Shown one piece after another: positions 25,697-33,866 of a DNA stretch of 64,000 bases. The DNA lies in the NCBI GenBank assembly GCA_964489555.1, contig CAZAZF010000006.1:1-64000 (forward strand), read 5' to 3'. Position 1 is the stretch's first letter. Every line of letters starts with the position of its first letter. The stretch is from JAAZGD01 sp964489555 (GTDB lineage Bacteria; Bacillota; Clostridia; Peptostreptococcales; Anaerovoracaceae). Made by a program: the position numbers and the translations under genes. The notes under the pieces are model-generated. The model made no database searches, was not told the origin of the DNA, and saw only the letters and a program-made list of their open reading frames with translations.

Positions 25697-27274
25697 ATGG
25701 CTACTGACAAAGGGAAAGAATGGACCTTGCAAGACCATCAGGAAAAGGTCAAATTCATCCTTACGGATAAAACCCTGACCCCCCATCAAGTGACCTATGC
25801 TTTGGCGGCTGTCGGGCGGGATCTTTTGGCAACCCCCGGAATGGCCCCTGATGTGGAAGGGGATTATATTATGATGAAAGAAAAGGGGTGGATTTGTGAT
25901 CTCAACGAAGGACATGTGACTTACATGCCCAGGTACATATTGCCCGATTATGGAAGACTGATGGAAAAGGGCTCTGTTTTCTTGCGGCTTTCTCCCCCCA
26001 AAACCCTATTGGATGCCATTACCGCGTTATTGGCCATGTATGCATCCGTTCCCTCCGTCACCCATTTTCCCGTGTACATCGGAAGGTTGGATCGATTGCT
26101 GGAACCTTATGTGGAAAAGGAAATGGAGAAGTCGGGAGGAGAAGATTCCTCCTATGAAATGATTAAAATGTTTTTAAGAACCATTGATCGAACCATTTTT
26201 GATTCCTTTTCTCATGGCAACTTGGGGCCGGAAGACAGTAAAACGGCCCGATTGATTCTTCGGGCAGAAAGAGAGTTGCAAAACTCCACCCCCAACCTGA
26301 CCTTGTTATATGATCCCCAAATTACCCCGGATGAATTGGCAGTTTTGGCGGTGGAGACGGCTTTGGATTGCGCCAAGCCCAGCTTTGCCAAAGATTCCAT
26401 GTTTCGAGCGGAGTTGGGAGAAAACTATGGAATCGCCAGTTGTTACAATGGGCTTCCCGTGGCCGGCGGTGCCTATACCTTGACTCGGTTGATTTTGGCC
26501 AGGGTGGCGGAAGGCTCTAAAAACAAAGAAGATTTTATGAATCATACCTTGCCCTGGGCGATAGATACCATGATGGCTTTCATGGATGCCAAAATCGATT
26601 TTCTAGTAAAAGAAGCTCCGTTTTTCCGAGCCAATTTTCTGGCCAAGGAAGGCTTTGTCCGGCCGGATCGTTTTAATGGATTGTTTGGTCTGGTGGGAAT
26701 GAATGAGTGTGTCAATATATTGATGGAGAGAGAAGGAAAAGAAGGACGTTTTGGCTTTGATGTGGGCGCTGACAACCTGGCTCTGGAAATCATGGATTTC
26801 ATTAAGGCCCGGGTGGATCGTCACGAAAACCCCCATTGCAGTTACTGGAAGGGGCGGTTTATGCTACATGCTCAAGTAGGCACCGATGCGGATATCGGAA
26901 TCAGCCCGGGAACCCGAATTGCCATTGGCCGCGAGATTCCCCTGTATGAGCACATTCGACATGCCGGGTTGTTTCATAAATATTTTCCGTCCGGTACGGG
27001 GGATATCTTTCCTTTTGACTCCACGGCAGGGAAAAACCCGGAAGCGGTGCTGGATATTTTTAAAGGAGCTTTTGACTCTGGTATGCGATATATTTCCACC
27101 TACTCTAAAGACAGTGATGTGATTCGAATCACTGGCTATCTGGTGAAGCGAAGTGATATGGATGCTCTGGAAAAAGGAGAAGCGGTGTTGAATGACACGG
27201 TGGTGTTGGGTCTTACTTCCCGCCAGAAATCCAAAATCGAAGAGAGAAAAGTGAGAAAGGTAGAAGAAGAATAG
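25697..27274 (+). CDS. yjjI: YjjI-family glycyl radical enzyme
   Basis: 525 residues. It resembles the YjjI family of glycyl radical enzymes, whose reaction is unknown. The C-terminal radical loop reads VIRITGYLVK, with the radical Gly at about residue 480. The thiyl-radical Cys is probably the one in GIASCYNGLPVAGGAYT near the middle. Other features such as PNLTLLYDP and ANFLAKEGFVRPDRFNG fit the family. It lacks the signatures of pyruvate formate-lyase or anaerobic RNR. AAAGGAGGA sits 6 nt before the ATG at 25697. The activase gene begins 1 nt after the stop. The enzyme would be oxygen-sensitive. Confidence 0.85.
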   Translation: MATDKGKEWTLQDHQEKVKFILTDKTLTPHQVTYALAAVGRDLLATPGMAPDVEGDYIMMKEKGWICDLNEGHVTYMPRYILPDYGRLMEKGSVFLRLSPPKTLLDAITALLAMYASVPSVTHFPVYIGRLDRLLEPYVEKEMEKSGGEDSSYEMIKMFLRTIDRTIFDSFSHGNLGPEDSKTARLILRAERELQNSTPNLTLLYDPQITPDELAVLAVETALDCAKPSFAKDSMFRAELGENYGIASCYNGLPVAGGAYTLTRLILARVAEGSKNKEDFMNHTLPWAIDTMMAFMDAKIDFLVKEAPFFRANFLAKEGFVRPDRFNGLFGLVGMNECVNILMEREGKEGRFGFDVGADNLALEIMDFIKARVDRHENPHCSYWKGRFMLHAQVGTDADIGISPGTRIAIGREIPLYEHIRHAGLFHKYFPSGTGDIFPFDSTAGKNPEAVLDIFKGAFDSGMRYISTYSKDSDVIRITGYLVKRSDMDALEKGEAVLNDTVVLGLTSRQKSKIEERKVRKVEEE

Positions 27275-27275
27275 C

Positions 27276-28028
27276 ATGAAAGAAAACCTGAAGGCTCCCG
27301 TCCACAAGATTCTCAATCATAGTATCGTAGACGGCCGTGGAAATCGCACGGCCGTATTTCTTCAAGGCTGCAATTTCAATTGCGCCTATTGTCATAATCC
27401 GGAAACCATCGATCCAATGGACCCAAAAGCGGACATCACTTGGATGACGCCAACCCAGGTTGTGAATCGGGTGTTGGCCAATTCACCCTTTGTGAGAGGG
27501 GTTACTGTGTCCGGAGGTGAGTGCACCTTGCATCCGGAATTCCTCAGGAGTTTTTTTGAGGAAATCAAGGAAAGAGGACAAGGAAGAGGACCCGGGGGAG
27601 GCGACCTTACTACTCTGATAGACAGCAATGGATCCTATGATTTCAAACAGAATCCCCAGCTGCTTTGTGTAACGGACGGAGTGCTTTTGGATGTGAAAGA
27701 ATCCGATGGAAAAACCCACATGGAACTTATGGGAGCCTCCAACGTCCAAGTCATGGACAATTTGGTTTTTTTGGCCAAAGCAGGAAAACTGGAAGAAGTT
27801 CGTACCGTGGTGGTTCCCAACAGAATGGATGTTGAGAACATCCTTGAAACCGTGGCCGACCTCTTAGGAGAATATGCCAAAGAGACCACCTATCGATTGA
27901 TTGCATATCGGCCTGTGGGGGTGCGGAAGGAAATGCTGAAAAGTTTAAAGGTTCCAACCAAAGAAAAAATGGAAGAGCTGAAATCTCTGGCTCTTGAGTT
28001 GGGATTTGGGAAAGTGATTCTTACTTAA
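27276..28028 (+). CDS. yjjW: YjjW-type glycyl radical enzyme activase (radical SAM)
   Basis: 250 residues. Radical SAM motif C32-x3-C36-x2-C39 (GCNFNCAYCHNPETI) near the N-terminus binds the [4Fe-4S] cluster that cleaves SAM; GVTVSGGECTLHPEF is the SAM-binding GGE block; later VTDGVLLDVKES matches activases. It should abstract hydrogen from the glycine of the YjjI protein next door. Many glycyl-radical activases carry an extra ferredoxin-like insert with two more clusters; here the eight additional Cys of such an insert are absent. Coupled to yjjI (stop and start almost touch). Then 24 nt to the LCP gene. Confidence 0.88.
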   Translation: MKENLKAPVHKILNHSIVDGRGNRTAVFLQGCNFNCAYCHNPETIDPMDPKADITWMTPTQVVNRVLANSPFVRGVTVSGGECTLHPEFLRSFFEEIKERGQGRGPGGGDLTTLIDSNGSYDFKQNPQLLCVTDGVLLDVKESDGKTHMELMGASNVQVMDNLVFLAKAGKLEEVRTVVVPNRMDVENILETVADLLGEYAKETTYRLIAYRPVGVRKEMLKSLKVPTKEKMEELKSLALELGFGKVILT

Positions 28029-28052
28029 TAGAATTGGTGATAAAGGAGCGAC

Positions 28053-29033
28053 ATGAAAGACCGCATTCGAAACATAAAAGAGAATTTTGTTTGGAAAGAT
28101 TTTTGGAAGATATTTCTTCCGGTGTTGTTGGTCGCCACCCTGTTGTTGGTGGCGCTGGGATTTGGGGCCCGGGAACTGGGGGGCATTCGATTGTTTTCCG
28201 GAACCGATGATTTGATGGAAGATTTGAATATTATTGTGGATCCGGACAGCCCTTTTTATGAAGAATTTCGGGATGCCAAACGGATGAATCTGCTTATGGT
28301 TGGAATCAACCAAGGCTTGACTGATGTGATTATGGTGGCAAGTCTGGATTTAGAAAACAAAAGAGTGGATTTGATTTCTGTGCCCAGAGATACCCATTAT
28401 CCCAGAAAAGGGAAAAGCCTGGGTGGTCAAAAAATCAATGCGGTTCATCGGGACGAAGGAATTCCGGGGCTGGCCACTGCAGTCAGCGATGTCCTTTTAG
28501 GTATGCCTATTAACTATTATGCCGTGGTGGACTATGAAGGAATCAAGACCATGGTGGATGCCGTTGGTGGCGTGCCCATCGATGTGGAATTTTACATGCA
28601 TTATGAAGATCCGAGGGCGACCCCACCTTTGGTGATTGACATTGAAGAGGGCTTCCAGGTTTTGGATGGAGAAAAGGCAGTGCAGTACATTCGATTTCGT
28701 AAAGGAAGCGGTGGATCCCAAGGCTACCGGGAAGGGGACATCGGTCGAATCGGTACTCAACAAAAGTTTATGAAAGCGGCGTTTGCTCAGGGGTTGGAAC
28801 ATGGCATTGTAAAAACTGCTAAGGTGGTTTCTCAAAATGTGGATTCCGATGTGGATGTAGCCTTTGCCACCCGACTGGCCCGGCTGGCCTTGAAGATGGA
28901 CAAGGAGGATTTTCAAACCCATATGGTTCCCGGCAATTCCGGACCCATTGGAGAGCTTTCTTTTTGGCATGCCAATAGTCGGGAAACCGAGGTCATGATT
29001 CGTGAAATCTATGGCATGGATTCGGAAGTGTAA
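28053..29033 (+). CDS. LytR-CpsA-Psr (LCP) family protein
   Basis: 326 residues with a short cytoplasmic N-terminus, one membrane helix (about 20-40) and an extracellular LCP domain. Motifs: MNLLMVGIN strand, D-x-I-M-V-A-S-L-D (TDVIMVASLDLENKRVDLISVPRDTHY region), KINAVHRDEG, DAVGGVPIDV, and the Arg-rich YIRFRKGSGG...DIGRIGTQQ segment. LCP enzymes transfer undecaprenyl-linked glycopolymers onto peptidoglycan, which supports a Gram-positive wall. Starts 24 nt after yjjW with a modest ribosome site (AAAGGAG); could be in the same transcript though functionally unrelated. No glycopolymer genes are adjacent. Confidence 0.92.
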   Translation: MKDRIRNIKENFVWKDFWKIFLPVLLVATLLLVALGFGARELGGIRLFSGTDDLMEDLNIIVDPDSPFYEEFRDAKRMNLLMVGINQGLTDVIMVASLDLENKRVDLISVPRDTHYPRKGKSLGGQKINAVHRDEGIPGLATAVSDVLLGMPINYYAVVDYEGIKTMVDAVGGVPIDVEFYMHYEDPRATPPLVIDIEEGFQVLDGEKAVQYIRFRKGSGGSQGYREGDIGRIGTQQKFMKAAFAQGLEHGIVKTAKVVSQNVDSDVDVAFATRLARLALKMDKEDFQTHMVPGNSGPIGELSFWHANSRETEVMIREIYGMDSEV

Positions 29034-29048
29034 TTGCAGCTGGGAAGG

Positions 29049-29078
29049 TTGCCATGGTGCGGTTTGTCGTGGTATACT
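29049..29078 (+). promoter_or_regulatory. metG promoter
   Basis: TTGCCA (29049-29054), 18-nt spacer, TATACT (29073-29078). The leader to the ATG is about 70 nt. I see neither a T-box nor a SAM riboswitch in it. Confidence 0.6.
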
Positions 29079-29156
29079 AATCGTTGCGATATGGGATCAA
29101 AGGGGTCCTGCGCGTTCTCTTTCCCATTCGAAAGAGAGCAGAAAGGAAGGAAGATT

Positions 29157-31100
29157 ATGACAGAGAAAAAAGGCACTTATTACATTAGTACGCCCATCTA
29201 TTATCCCAGTGACAATTTGCACATTGGGCATACCTACTGTACGGTGATGGCGGATGCCATGGCACGGTTTAAACGGCTTTCCGGATATGATGTACATTTT
29301 CTCACGGGAACCGACGAGCATGGCCAGAAAATCCAGACCATTGCAGATAAGGCGGGAGTCACGCCCCAGGAGTATGTAGACAAAATTGTTGCCAACATCA
29401 AAGAGCTGTGGAAGACCATGGAAATCTCCTATGATGATTTCATTCGAACCACAGAACCCAGACATATTAAAAGGGTTCAGGCCATGTTTTTGAAGATGTA
29501 TGAAAAAGGCGATATCTATAAAGGCGAATATGAGGGGATGTACTGCACCCCTTGCGAAAGTTTTTGGACAGAAAACCAGCTTCAGGAGGGTTGCTGTCCG
29601 GATTGTGGCCGACCGGTACAAAAAGCCAAGGAAGAGGCCTATTTTTTCAAGATGTCCAAATATGCGCCCGCCCTTCTGGAGCTTTTTGAAACCAATCCGG
29701 CTTTTCTTATGCCGGACACCCGTAGAAATGAAATGATTGCCTTTGTGAAGCAAGGATTGGAAGATCTCTGCATTAGTCGTTCTTCTTTTGATTGGGGCAT
29801 TCCGGTGCCAATCGATGAGAAGCATGTGATTTATGTTTGGTTGGATGCTCTTTCCAACTACATTACCGCCCTGGGTTGGCCGGACGACCCCGCGTTGTTT
29901 GAGAAATTCTGGCCTGTGGATGTTCATTTGGTAGGAAAAGAAATTGTTCGATTTCATTCCATCATTTGGCCTGCCATGTTGATGTCCTGTGATTTGCCTT
30001 TGCCCAAACAAGTGTTAGGCCATGGGTGGCTTCTCCTGGAAGGTGGGAAGATGAGCAAGTCCAAAGGCAATGTGATTGATCCGGTGAAACTCATCGAACG
30101 GTATGGAATCGATGCCCTAAAGTATTTTCTTCTGAGGGAATACACCTTTGGGCAGGATGGGTTGTTTACCAGTGAAATTATGATAAAACGCATGAACTAT
30201 GATTTGGCCAATGACCTGGGAAACTTGGTATCCCGTACAGTCAGCATGATTGGCAAGTATTGTGATTACAAGGTCCCTGGAAAGCCGGAGCGGGCGGAAA
30301 TTTTCACCACTTCAGATGTGGAGCTTCAAGCGGTAGCTTTGGCAGCGGCTGAAAAAGTGGAAGATCATATGGATCGTTTCGAATTCAATATGGCGTTGGA
30401 AGCCATTTGGCAGGTGGTGAGACGGGCCAATAAGTACATTGATGAAAACACCCCTTGGGTATTGGCTCGGGAAGAAGCCAATAAAGAGAGGCTTGATGTG
30501 GTAATGCACCATCTGGCAGAAGCCCTTCGGGTGGTTTCGGTCTTGATTTATCCTTTTATGCACTCTACTACCATGGAAATCCGAAGACAGCTTGGGCTGG
30601 AAGGACTGGAGCCGGTATGGGACGATGCCTTCCATTTTCATCAGATGGGTGGCGAAGAAGTGAAACGTGGTGAACCGATTTTCCCCAGAATGGATGTGGA
30701 GGCGGAACTGGAAGCCCTGGAAGCCATGAAGGAAGAAGAAAAAAATCCCAACGTTCCGTTGGTATTGAAGAACGAAATCGAATACGATGTTTTTGATCAA
30801 ATTGATTTTCGCGTGGGGACCATCTTGAAGGCAGAGGCTCATCCTAAAGCGGACAAGCTTCTGGTGTTTCAAGTGAAAATGGGAACGGAAACGCGGCAAA
30901 TTATTTCAGGAGTGGCTCAATCCCATGACCCTGAAGATTGTGTGGGGAAAAAGGTGATTGTGGTGGCCAACTTGAAACCTCGAATGCTGCGAGGGTTGGA
31001 ATCCAAAGGAATGCTTCTTTTTGCAGACAATTTGGCAGAAGGTAAGGAACGGTTTGAATTTGTAACCACTGTGGCCGAGGATGGAAACCCGGTGACCTAG
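29157..31100 (+). CDS. metG: Methionyl-tRNA synthetase
   Basis: 647 residues. It charges tRNA-Met with methionine. Visible: class I signature HIGH (22-25), a zinc-binding knuckle with CTPC...CCPDC around 125-150, KMSKSKGN around 297-304, an anticodon-binding helical domain, and a C-terminal OB-fold tRNA-binding domain (about 540-647; FRVGTILKAEAHPKADKLLV) fused as in many bacteria. The ATG at 29157 follows AAAGGAAGG. tatD begins 9 nt downstream, the same pairing as in Bacillus. Confidence 0.97.
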   Translation: MTEKKGTYYISTPIYYPSDNLHIGHTYCTVMADAMARFKRLSGYDVHFLTGTDEHGQKIQTIADKAGVTPQEYVDKIVANIKELWKTMEISYDDFIRTTEPRHIKRVQAMFLKMYEKGDIYKGEYEGMYCTPCESFWTENQLQEGCCPDCGRPVQKAKEEAYFFKMSKYAPALLELFETNPAFLMPDTRRNEMIAFVKQGLEDLCISRSSFDWGIPVPIDEKHVIYVWLDALSNYITALGWPDDPALFEKFWPVDVHLVGKEIVRFHSIIWPAMLMSCDLPLPKQVLGHGWLLLEGGKMSKSKGNVIDPVKLIERYGIDALKYFLLREYTFGQDGLFTSEIMIKRMNYDLANDLGNLVSRTVSMIGKYCDYKVPGKPERAEIFTTSDVELQAVALAAAEKVEDHMDRFEFNMALEAIWQVVRRANKYIDENTPWVLAREEANKERLDVVMHHLAEALRVVSVLIYPFMHSTTMEIRRQLGLEGLEPVWDDAFHFHQMGGEEVKRGEPIFPRMDVEAELEALEAMKEEEKNPNVPLVLKNEIEYDVFDQIDFRVGTILKAEAHPKADKLLVFQVKMGTETRQIISGVAQSHDPEDCVGKKVIVVANLKPRMLRGLESKGMLLFADNLAEGKERFEFVTTVAEDGNPVT

Positions 31101-31109
31101 GAGAATAGT

Positions 31110-31934
31110 ATGTTATTTGATTCCCACACCCATTTAAATAATGAAACATATCGTGCGGATGAACGGGAAGCCCTTTTTCAAAGCATTCAGGATTCTTCTC
31201 TGGCGTATGTAATGGATATTGGATTTGATTTGGCTTCTTCTGCGATGGCGCTGGAACATGCCAAAAGATTTTCCTGGTGTTATGCGGCAGTTGGGTGTCA
31301 TCCACATGAAGCCTCCGCTTTTGATGAAACCCAATTGCAACTGTTGGAGCGGTTGGCGGAGCACCCCAAGGCCAAGGCTATAGGGGAGATTGGTTTGGAT
31401 TATTATCGAAACCTGTCTCCCAAGGAAGATCAGCAGTTTTGGTTTTCCAGGCAAATTCAGTTGGCCAACCGAATGAAAATGCCCATAGTGATTCACGACC
31501 GGGATGCCCATGAAGATGTGATGAGAATTCTCAAGGAAGAAGGTGGGTTTTCTTCTCAAAGAAAAGGATGGTTTCCCAAGAGAGAGGGTCTTCTTCAGCA
31601 GGAGGATGCCAGAGTGCTCTTACACTGTTATAGCGGCAGCAAGGAACAAGCGCTTCAGTACATTAAGCTTGGAGCCACTTTGTCCGTGGCAGGGCCAGTG
31701 ACCTATGACAACGCAAAAAGACTTCAGGATGTGGTGCGTGAGGTTCCCTTGGAGTATTTGTTGATTGAAACAGATGCCCCTTACTTAACGCCGGTTCCCC
31801 ATCGGGGGAAACCCAATCAATCTCCTTATGTGGAGTTTGTAGCCCGAAAAGTGGCAGAAATCAAGGGATTGCCTTATGAAGAAGTGGCCACAAAGACCCG
31901 GGAAAACGCCCAACGGTTTTTCGATATACCATAA
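31110..31934 (+). CDS. tatD: TatD-family metal-dependent hydrolase
   Basis: 274 residues. TIM-barrel metallohydrolase: DSHTHLN at the N-terminus (metal-binding H-x-H), AVGCHPHEA, AIGEIGLDYY with the bridging Glu, PIVIHDRDAHED, LLHCYSGS and LIETDAPYLTP. TatD proteins act as 3'-5' exonucleases/DNases in several bacteria. Compared with the family there is a short extra stretch (about 149-165, SSQRKGWFPKREGLLQQEDA) between two barrel elements. Immediately downstream of metG and probably co-transcribed. The lipoprotein gene follows after 30 nt. Confidence 0.94.
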   Translation: MLFDSHTHLNNETYRADEREALFQSIQDSSLAYVMDIGFDLASSAMALEHAKRFSWCYAAVGCHPHEASAFDETQLQLLERLAEHPKAKAIGEIGLDYYRNLSPKEDQQFWFSRQIQLANRMKMPIVIHDRDAHEDVMRILKEEGGFSSQRKGWFPKREGLLQQEDARVLLHCYSGSKEQALQYIKLGATLSVAGPVTYDNAKRLQDVVREVPLEYLLIETDAPYLTPVPHRGKPNQSPYVEFVARKVAEIKGLPYEEVATKTRENAQRFFDIP

Positions 31935-31964
31935 AGATTTGATTGCAGAAAGGGAAAAGGTGAT

Positions 31965-32378
31965 ATGAAAAAAGGATTCGTTGTATTTTTATCGCTGTTG
32001 CTCCTGGTGGGCATGGTGGCTTGTGGGGAAAAAGCAGAAGAAGATCCCTATATTCCTTCCACCAATACCCAGGATGCCACTTCGGTGGTGACCATAGAAG
32101 AAGGAAATGTGGTGGTTCGGGGAGAAAGCGACTATTTTTCCTCGGTTGTGACCTATGTATTTGAAGAAGGGGTGTATGCATATACCTTGAGTGAAACTCA
32201 ATATGTGGAAGAAGAGCATGGAGAGATGGCTTATCAAGCAGCTTTGGATGCGGGGGTTTATGAAGAGGTGGTTTTTGAAGGAGGACTGGTGACTTTCCGG
32301 GCTGATGATTCGTATATGTTTGAAGGAATGGGACTGGAGACGGCTGCAAACTATATTGCCGGAAGCGTGATTTTCTAA
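31965..32378 (+). CDS. Small lipoprotein of unknown function
   Basis: 137 residues. The N-terminus is a lipoprotein signal (MKKGF, hydrophobic core, lipobox GMVAC with Cys20). The mature part is short, acidic and rich in Val, Glu and Tyr, probably a small beta domain; I recognise no family. It has a good site (AAAAGGTG) before ATG and follows tatD by 30 nt, ending at a terminator, so it closes the metG operon. Expected on the outer face of the membrane. Confidence 0.75.
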   Translation: MKKGFVVFLSLLLLVGMVACGEKAEEDPYIPSTNTQDATSVVTIEEGNVVVRGESDYFSSVVTYVFEEGVYAYTLSETQYVEEEHGEMAYQAALDAGVYEEVVFEGGLVTFRADDSYMFEGMGLETAANYIAGSVIF

Positions 32379-32402
32379 AGGTTTCAAGAAAGATAAACCA
32401 AG

Positions 32403-32430
32403 AAAGAGCCCTTTGGTCGGGGCCTTTTTT
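32403..32430 (+). terminator. Terminator after the lipoprotein gene
   Basis: AAAGAGCCC (32403-32411) pairs with GGGCCTTTT (32420-32428), one mismatch and one G-T pair, followed by T residues. Confidence 0.65.
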
Positions 32431-32431
32431 G

Positions 32432-32460
32432 TTGTTGCAAACAAAAAAATGTGGTATAAT
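32432..32460 (+). promoter_or_regulatory. tilS promoter
   Basis: TTGTTG (32432-32437), 17-nt spacer, extended TGGTATAAT (-10 at 32455-32460). Only 8 nt separate the -10 box from the tilS ATG, so the transcript should begin at or within a few bases of the start codon. Confidence 0.7.
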
Positions 32461-32468
32461 TTTTTGAA

Positions 32469-33866
32469 ATGATGGATAAAACCTTGGAAAAAGCCATGAT
32501 GGAAGGATTTTGTAAGGTTCTTCGGGACCGCCATCTGGTAAAGGAAGGAGACGGAGTCTTGGTGGGCCTTTCCGGAGGTCCTGATTCTTTGTGCCTTTTT
32601 CATTTTTTCCTTCAGCTTCGCCTGGAATGGGATTTGAAGCTGGGAGTGGTTCATGTGAACCATAAGCTGCGCCCGGAGGTATGTGATTGGGAGCAACAGC
32701 AGGTAGAAAAGTGGTGCAGTCAGTATGAAGTACCATGCTATTCCAAAGTAATTGATTGCAATTTTTTGGCTCAAAGCCAGGGACTTACCAGTGAAGAGGC
32801 TGGCAGAAATGCCCGGTATGAAGCGTACCGGGAAGGAGCCGCCCGCCATCGAAAAACTTATGGAGAAGAGCTCCCCATCAAAGTGGCTTTGGCTCATCAC
32901 CGAGAAGATCAAGCGGAAACGGTGATGATGCGTATCCTTCGAGGAACGGGACCAGATGGGTTGGCAGGGATGGACTATCTCCGCAAGGAGTGGGAAAATC
33001 TCTGGGTGATTCGTCCTCTTTTGGATTTTTCAAAGGAGGAACTGGTGCTTTATTTAAAGACAAAGGGGTGGATACCCCACGAGGATGCCACCAATCGACA
33101 ACCCATATACCAGAGAAACCGGATTCGGTTGGAATTGATTCCTCGATTGGAAAAAGAGTACAACCCCAACATAGTGGATGCTCTGTGTCGTTTGGCCGAA
33201 GGAGCCAGAGAGGACCGGGACGCTTTGGGGGAACTGGCAGAACAGGGAATGGAAAAGGCTAGGAAGAACTGGGAGGTTTACATCAGAAATCAACTTCTAA
33301 AGCTGCCCGCCTCCATTCGCAAAAGAGTATACATAAAAATTTTAAACCAGATGGGATTGAATCAGGATTATACATTGGCACACCTAAATGCCATCGATTG
33401 CCTTTTGATTCAGAACCGAACGGGATCCCGGTTGGATTTGCCGAAAGGTGTTTCCTGCCAATTGGGTTACGGGGAGATCCGCTTTTTTTCGGAGCAAGAA
33501 AAAGTCCTGAGAAAAGAAGACGCAGAAAATCGGTACCCTGCTCCGGAAACCATTTTTTCACAGATGAAGCTGCCTTGTGGGGCGTGTGTTCGTACCAGAA
33601 GGCCGGGAGATTACTTGGTTTTGTCCGGCGGGGGAAGAAAAAGGTTGCAAGATTACTATGTAGATGAAAAAATTCCCAAAGACATACGGCAGTACCTGCC
33701 GGTGGTAGCCAGAAATCAACAGATTCTGGCGGTGTTGGGAAGAGATATATTGGAAGAAATGGTGAGTGCCACCTTGCCGGAAGGATGGCCGAAAAGAACT
33801 CGTATGGGCGGGGGATATCTTATAAAATTTGAAGGAGGACATTGGACCATTGAACAGATTGGCTAA
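32469..33866 (+). CDS. tilS: tRNA(Ile)-lysidine synthetase
   Basis: 465 residues. It converts C34 of the CAU-anticodon tRNA-Ile to lysidine using ATP and lysine. Visible: PP-loop GLSGGPDS (33-40), VVHVNHKLRP, the HHREDQAET motif, RILRGTG and a C-terminal TilS domain (RTRRPGDYLVLSGG...KKLQDYY-like). No Shine-Dalgarno sequence precedes the ATG-ATG start, and the promoter lies directly before it, suggesting a leaderless or nearly leaderless mRNA. Its end overlaps the ftsH start by 17 nt; hpt/hprT, which lies between tilS and ftsH in many Bacillota, is missing here. Confidence 0.95.
   Translation: MMDKTLEKAMMEGFCKVLRDRHLVKEGDGVLVGLSGGPDSLCLFHFFLQLRLEWDLKLGVVHVNHKLRPEVCDWEQQQVEKWCSQYEVPCYSKVIDCNFLAQSQGLTSEEAGRNARYEAYREGAARHRKTYGEELPIKVALAHHREDQAETVMMRILRGTGPDGLAGMDYLRKEWENLWVIRPLLDFSKEELVLYLKTKGWIPHEDATNRQPIYQRNRIRLELIPRLEKEYNPNIVDALCRLAEGAREDRDALGELAEQGMEKARKNWEVYIRNQLLKLPASIRKRVYIKILNQMGLNQDYTLAHLNAIDCLLIQNRTGSRLDLPKGVSCQLGYGEIRFFSEQEKVLRKEDAENRYPAPETIFSQMKLPCGACVRTRRPGDYLVLSGGGRKRLQDYYVDEKIPKDIRQYLPVVARNQQILAVLGRDILEEMVSATLPEGWPKRTRMGGGYLIKFEGGHWTIEQIG

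Noticed and set aside
29034..29156. metG leader examined for a T-box or SAM riboswitch
   Set aside because: Only about 80 nt after the promoter, with no T-box sequence, specifier stem-loop or S-box core.
29097..30011. 304-codon minus-strand open frame within metG
   Set aside because: Antisense to a clear synthetase with no family motif; shadow frame.
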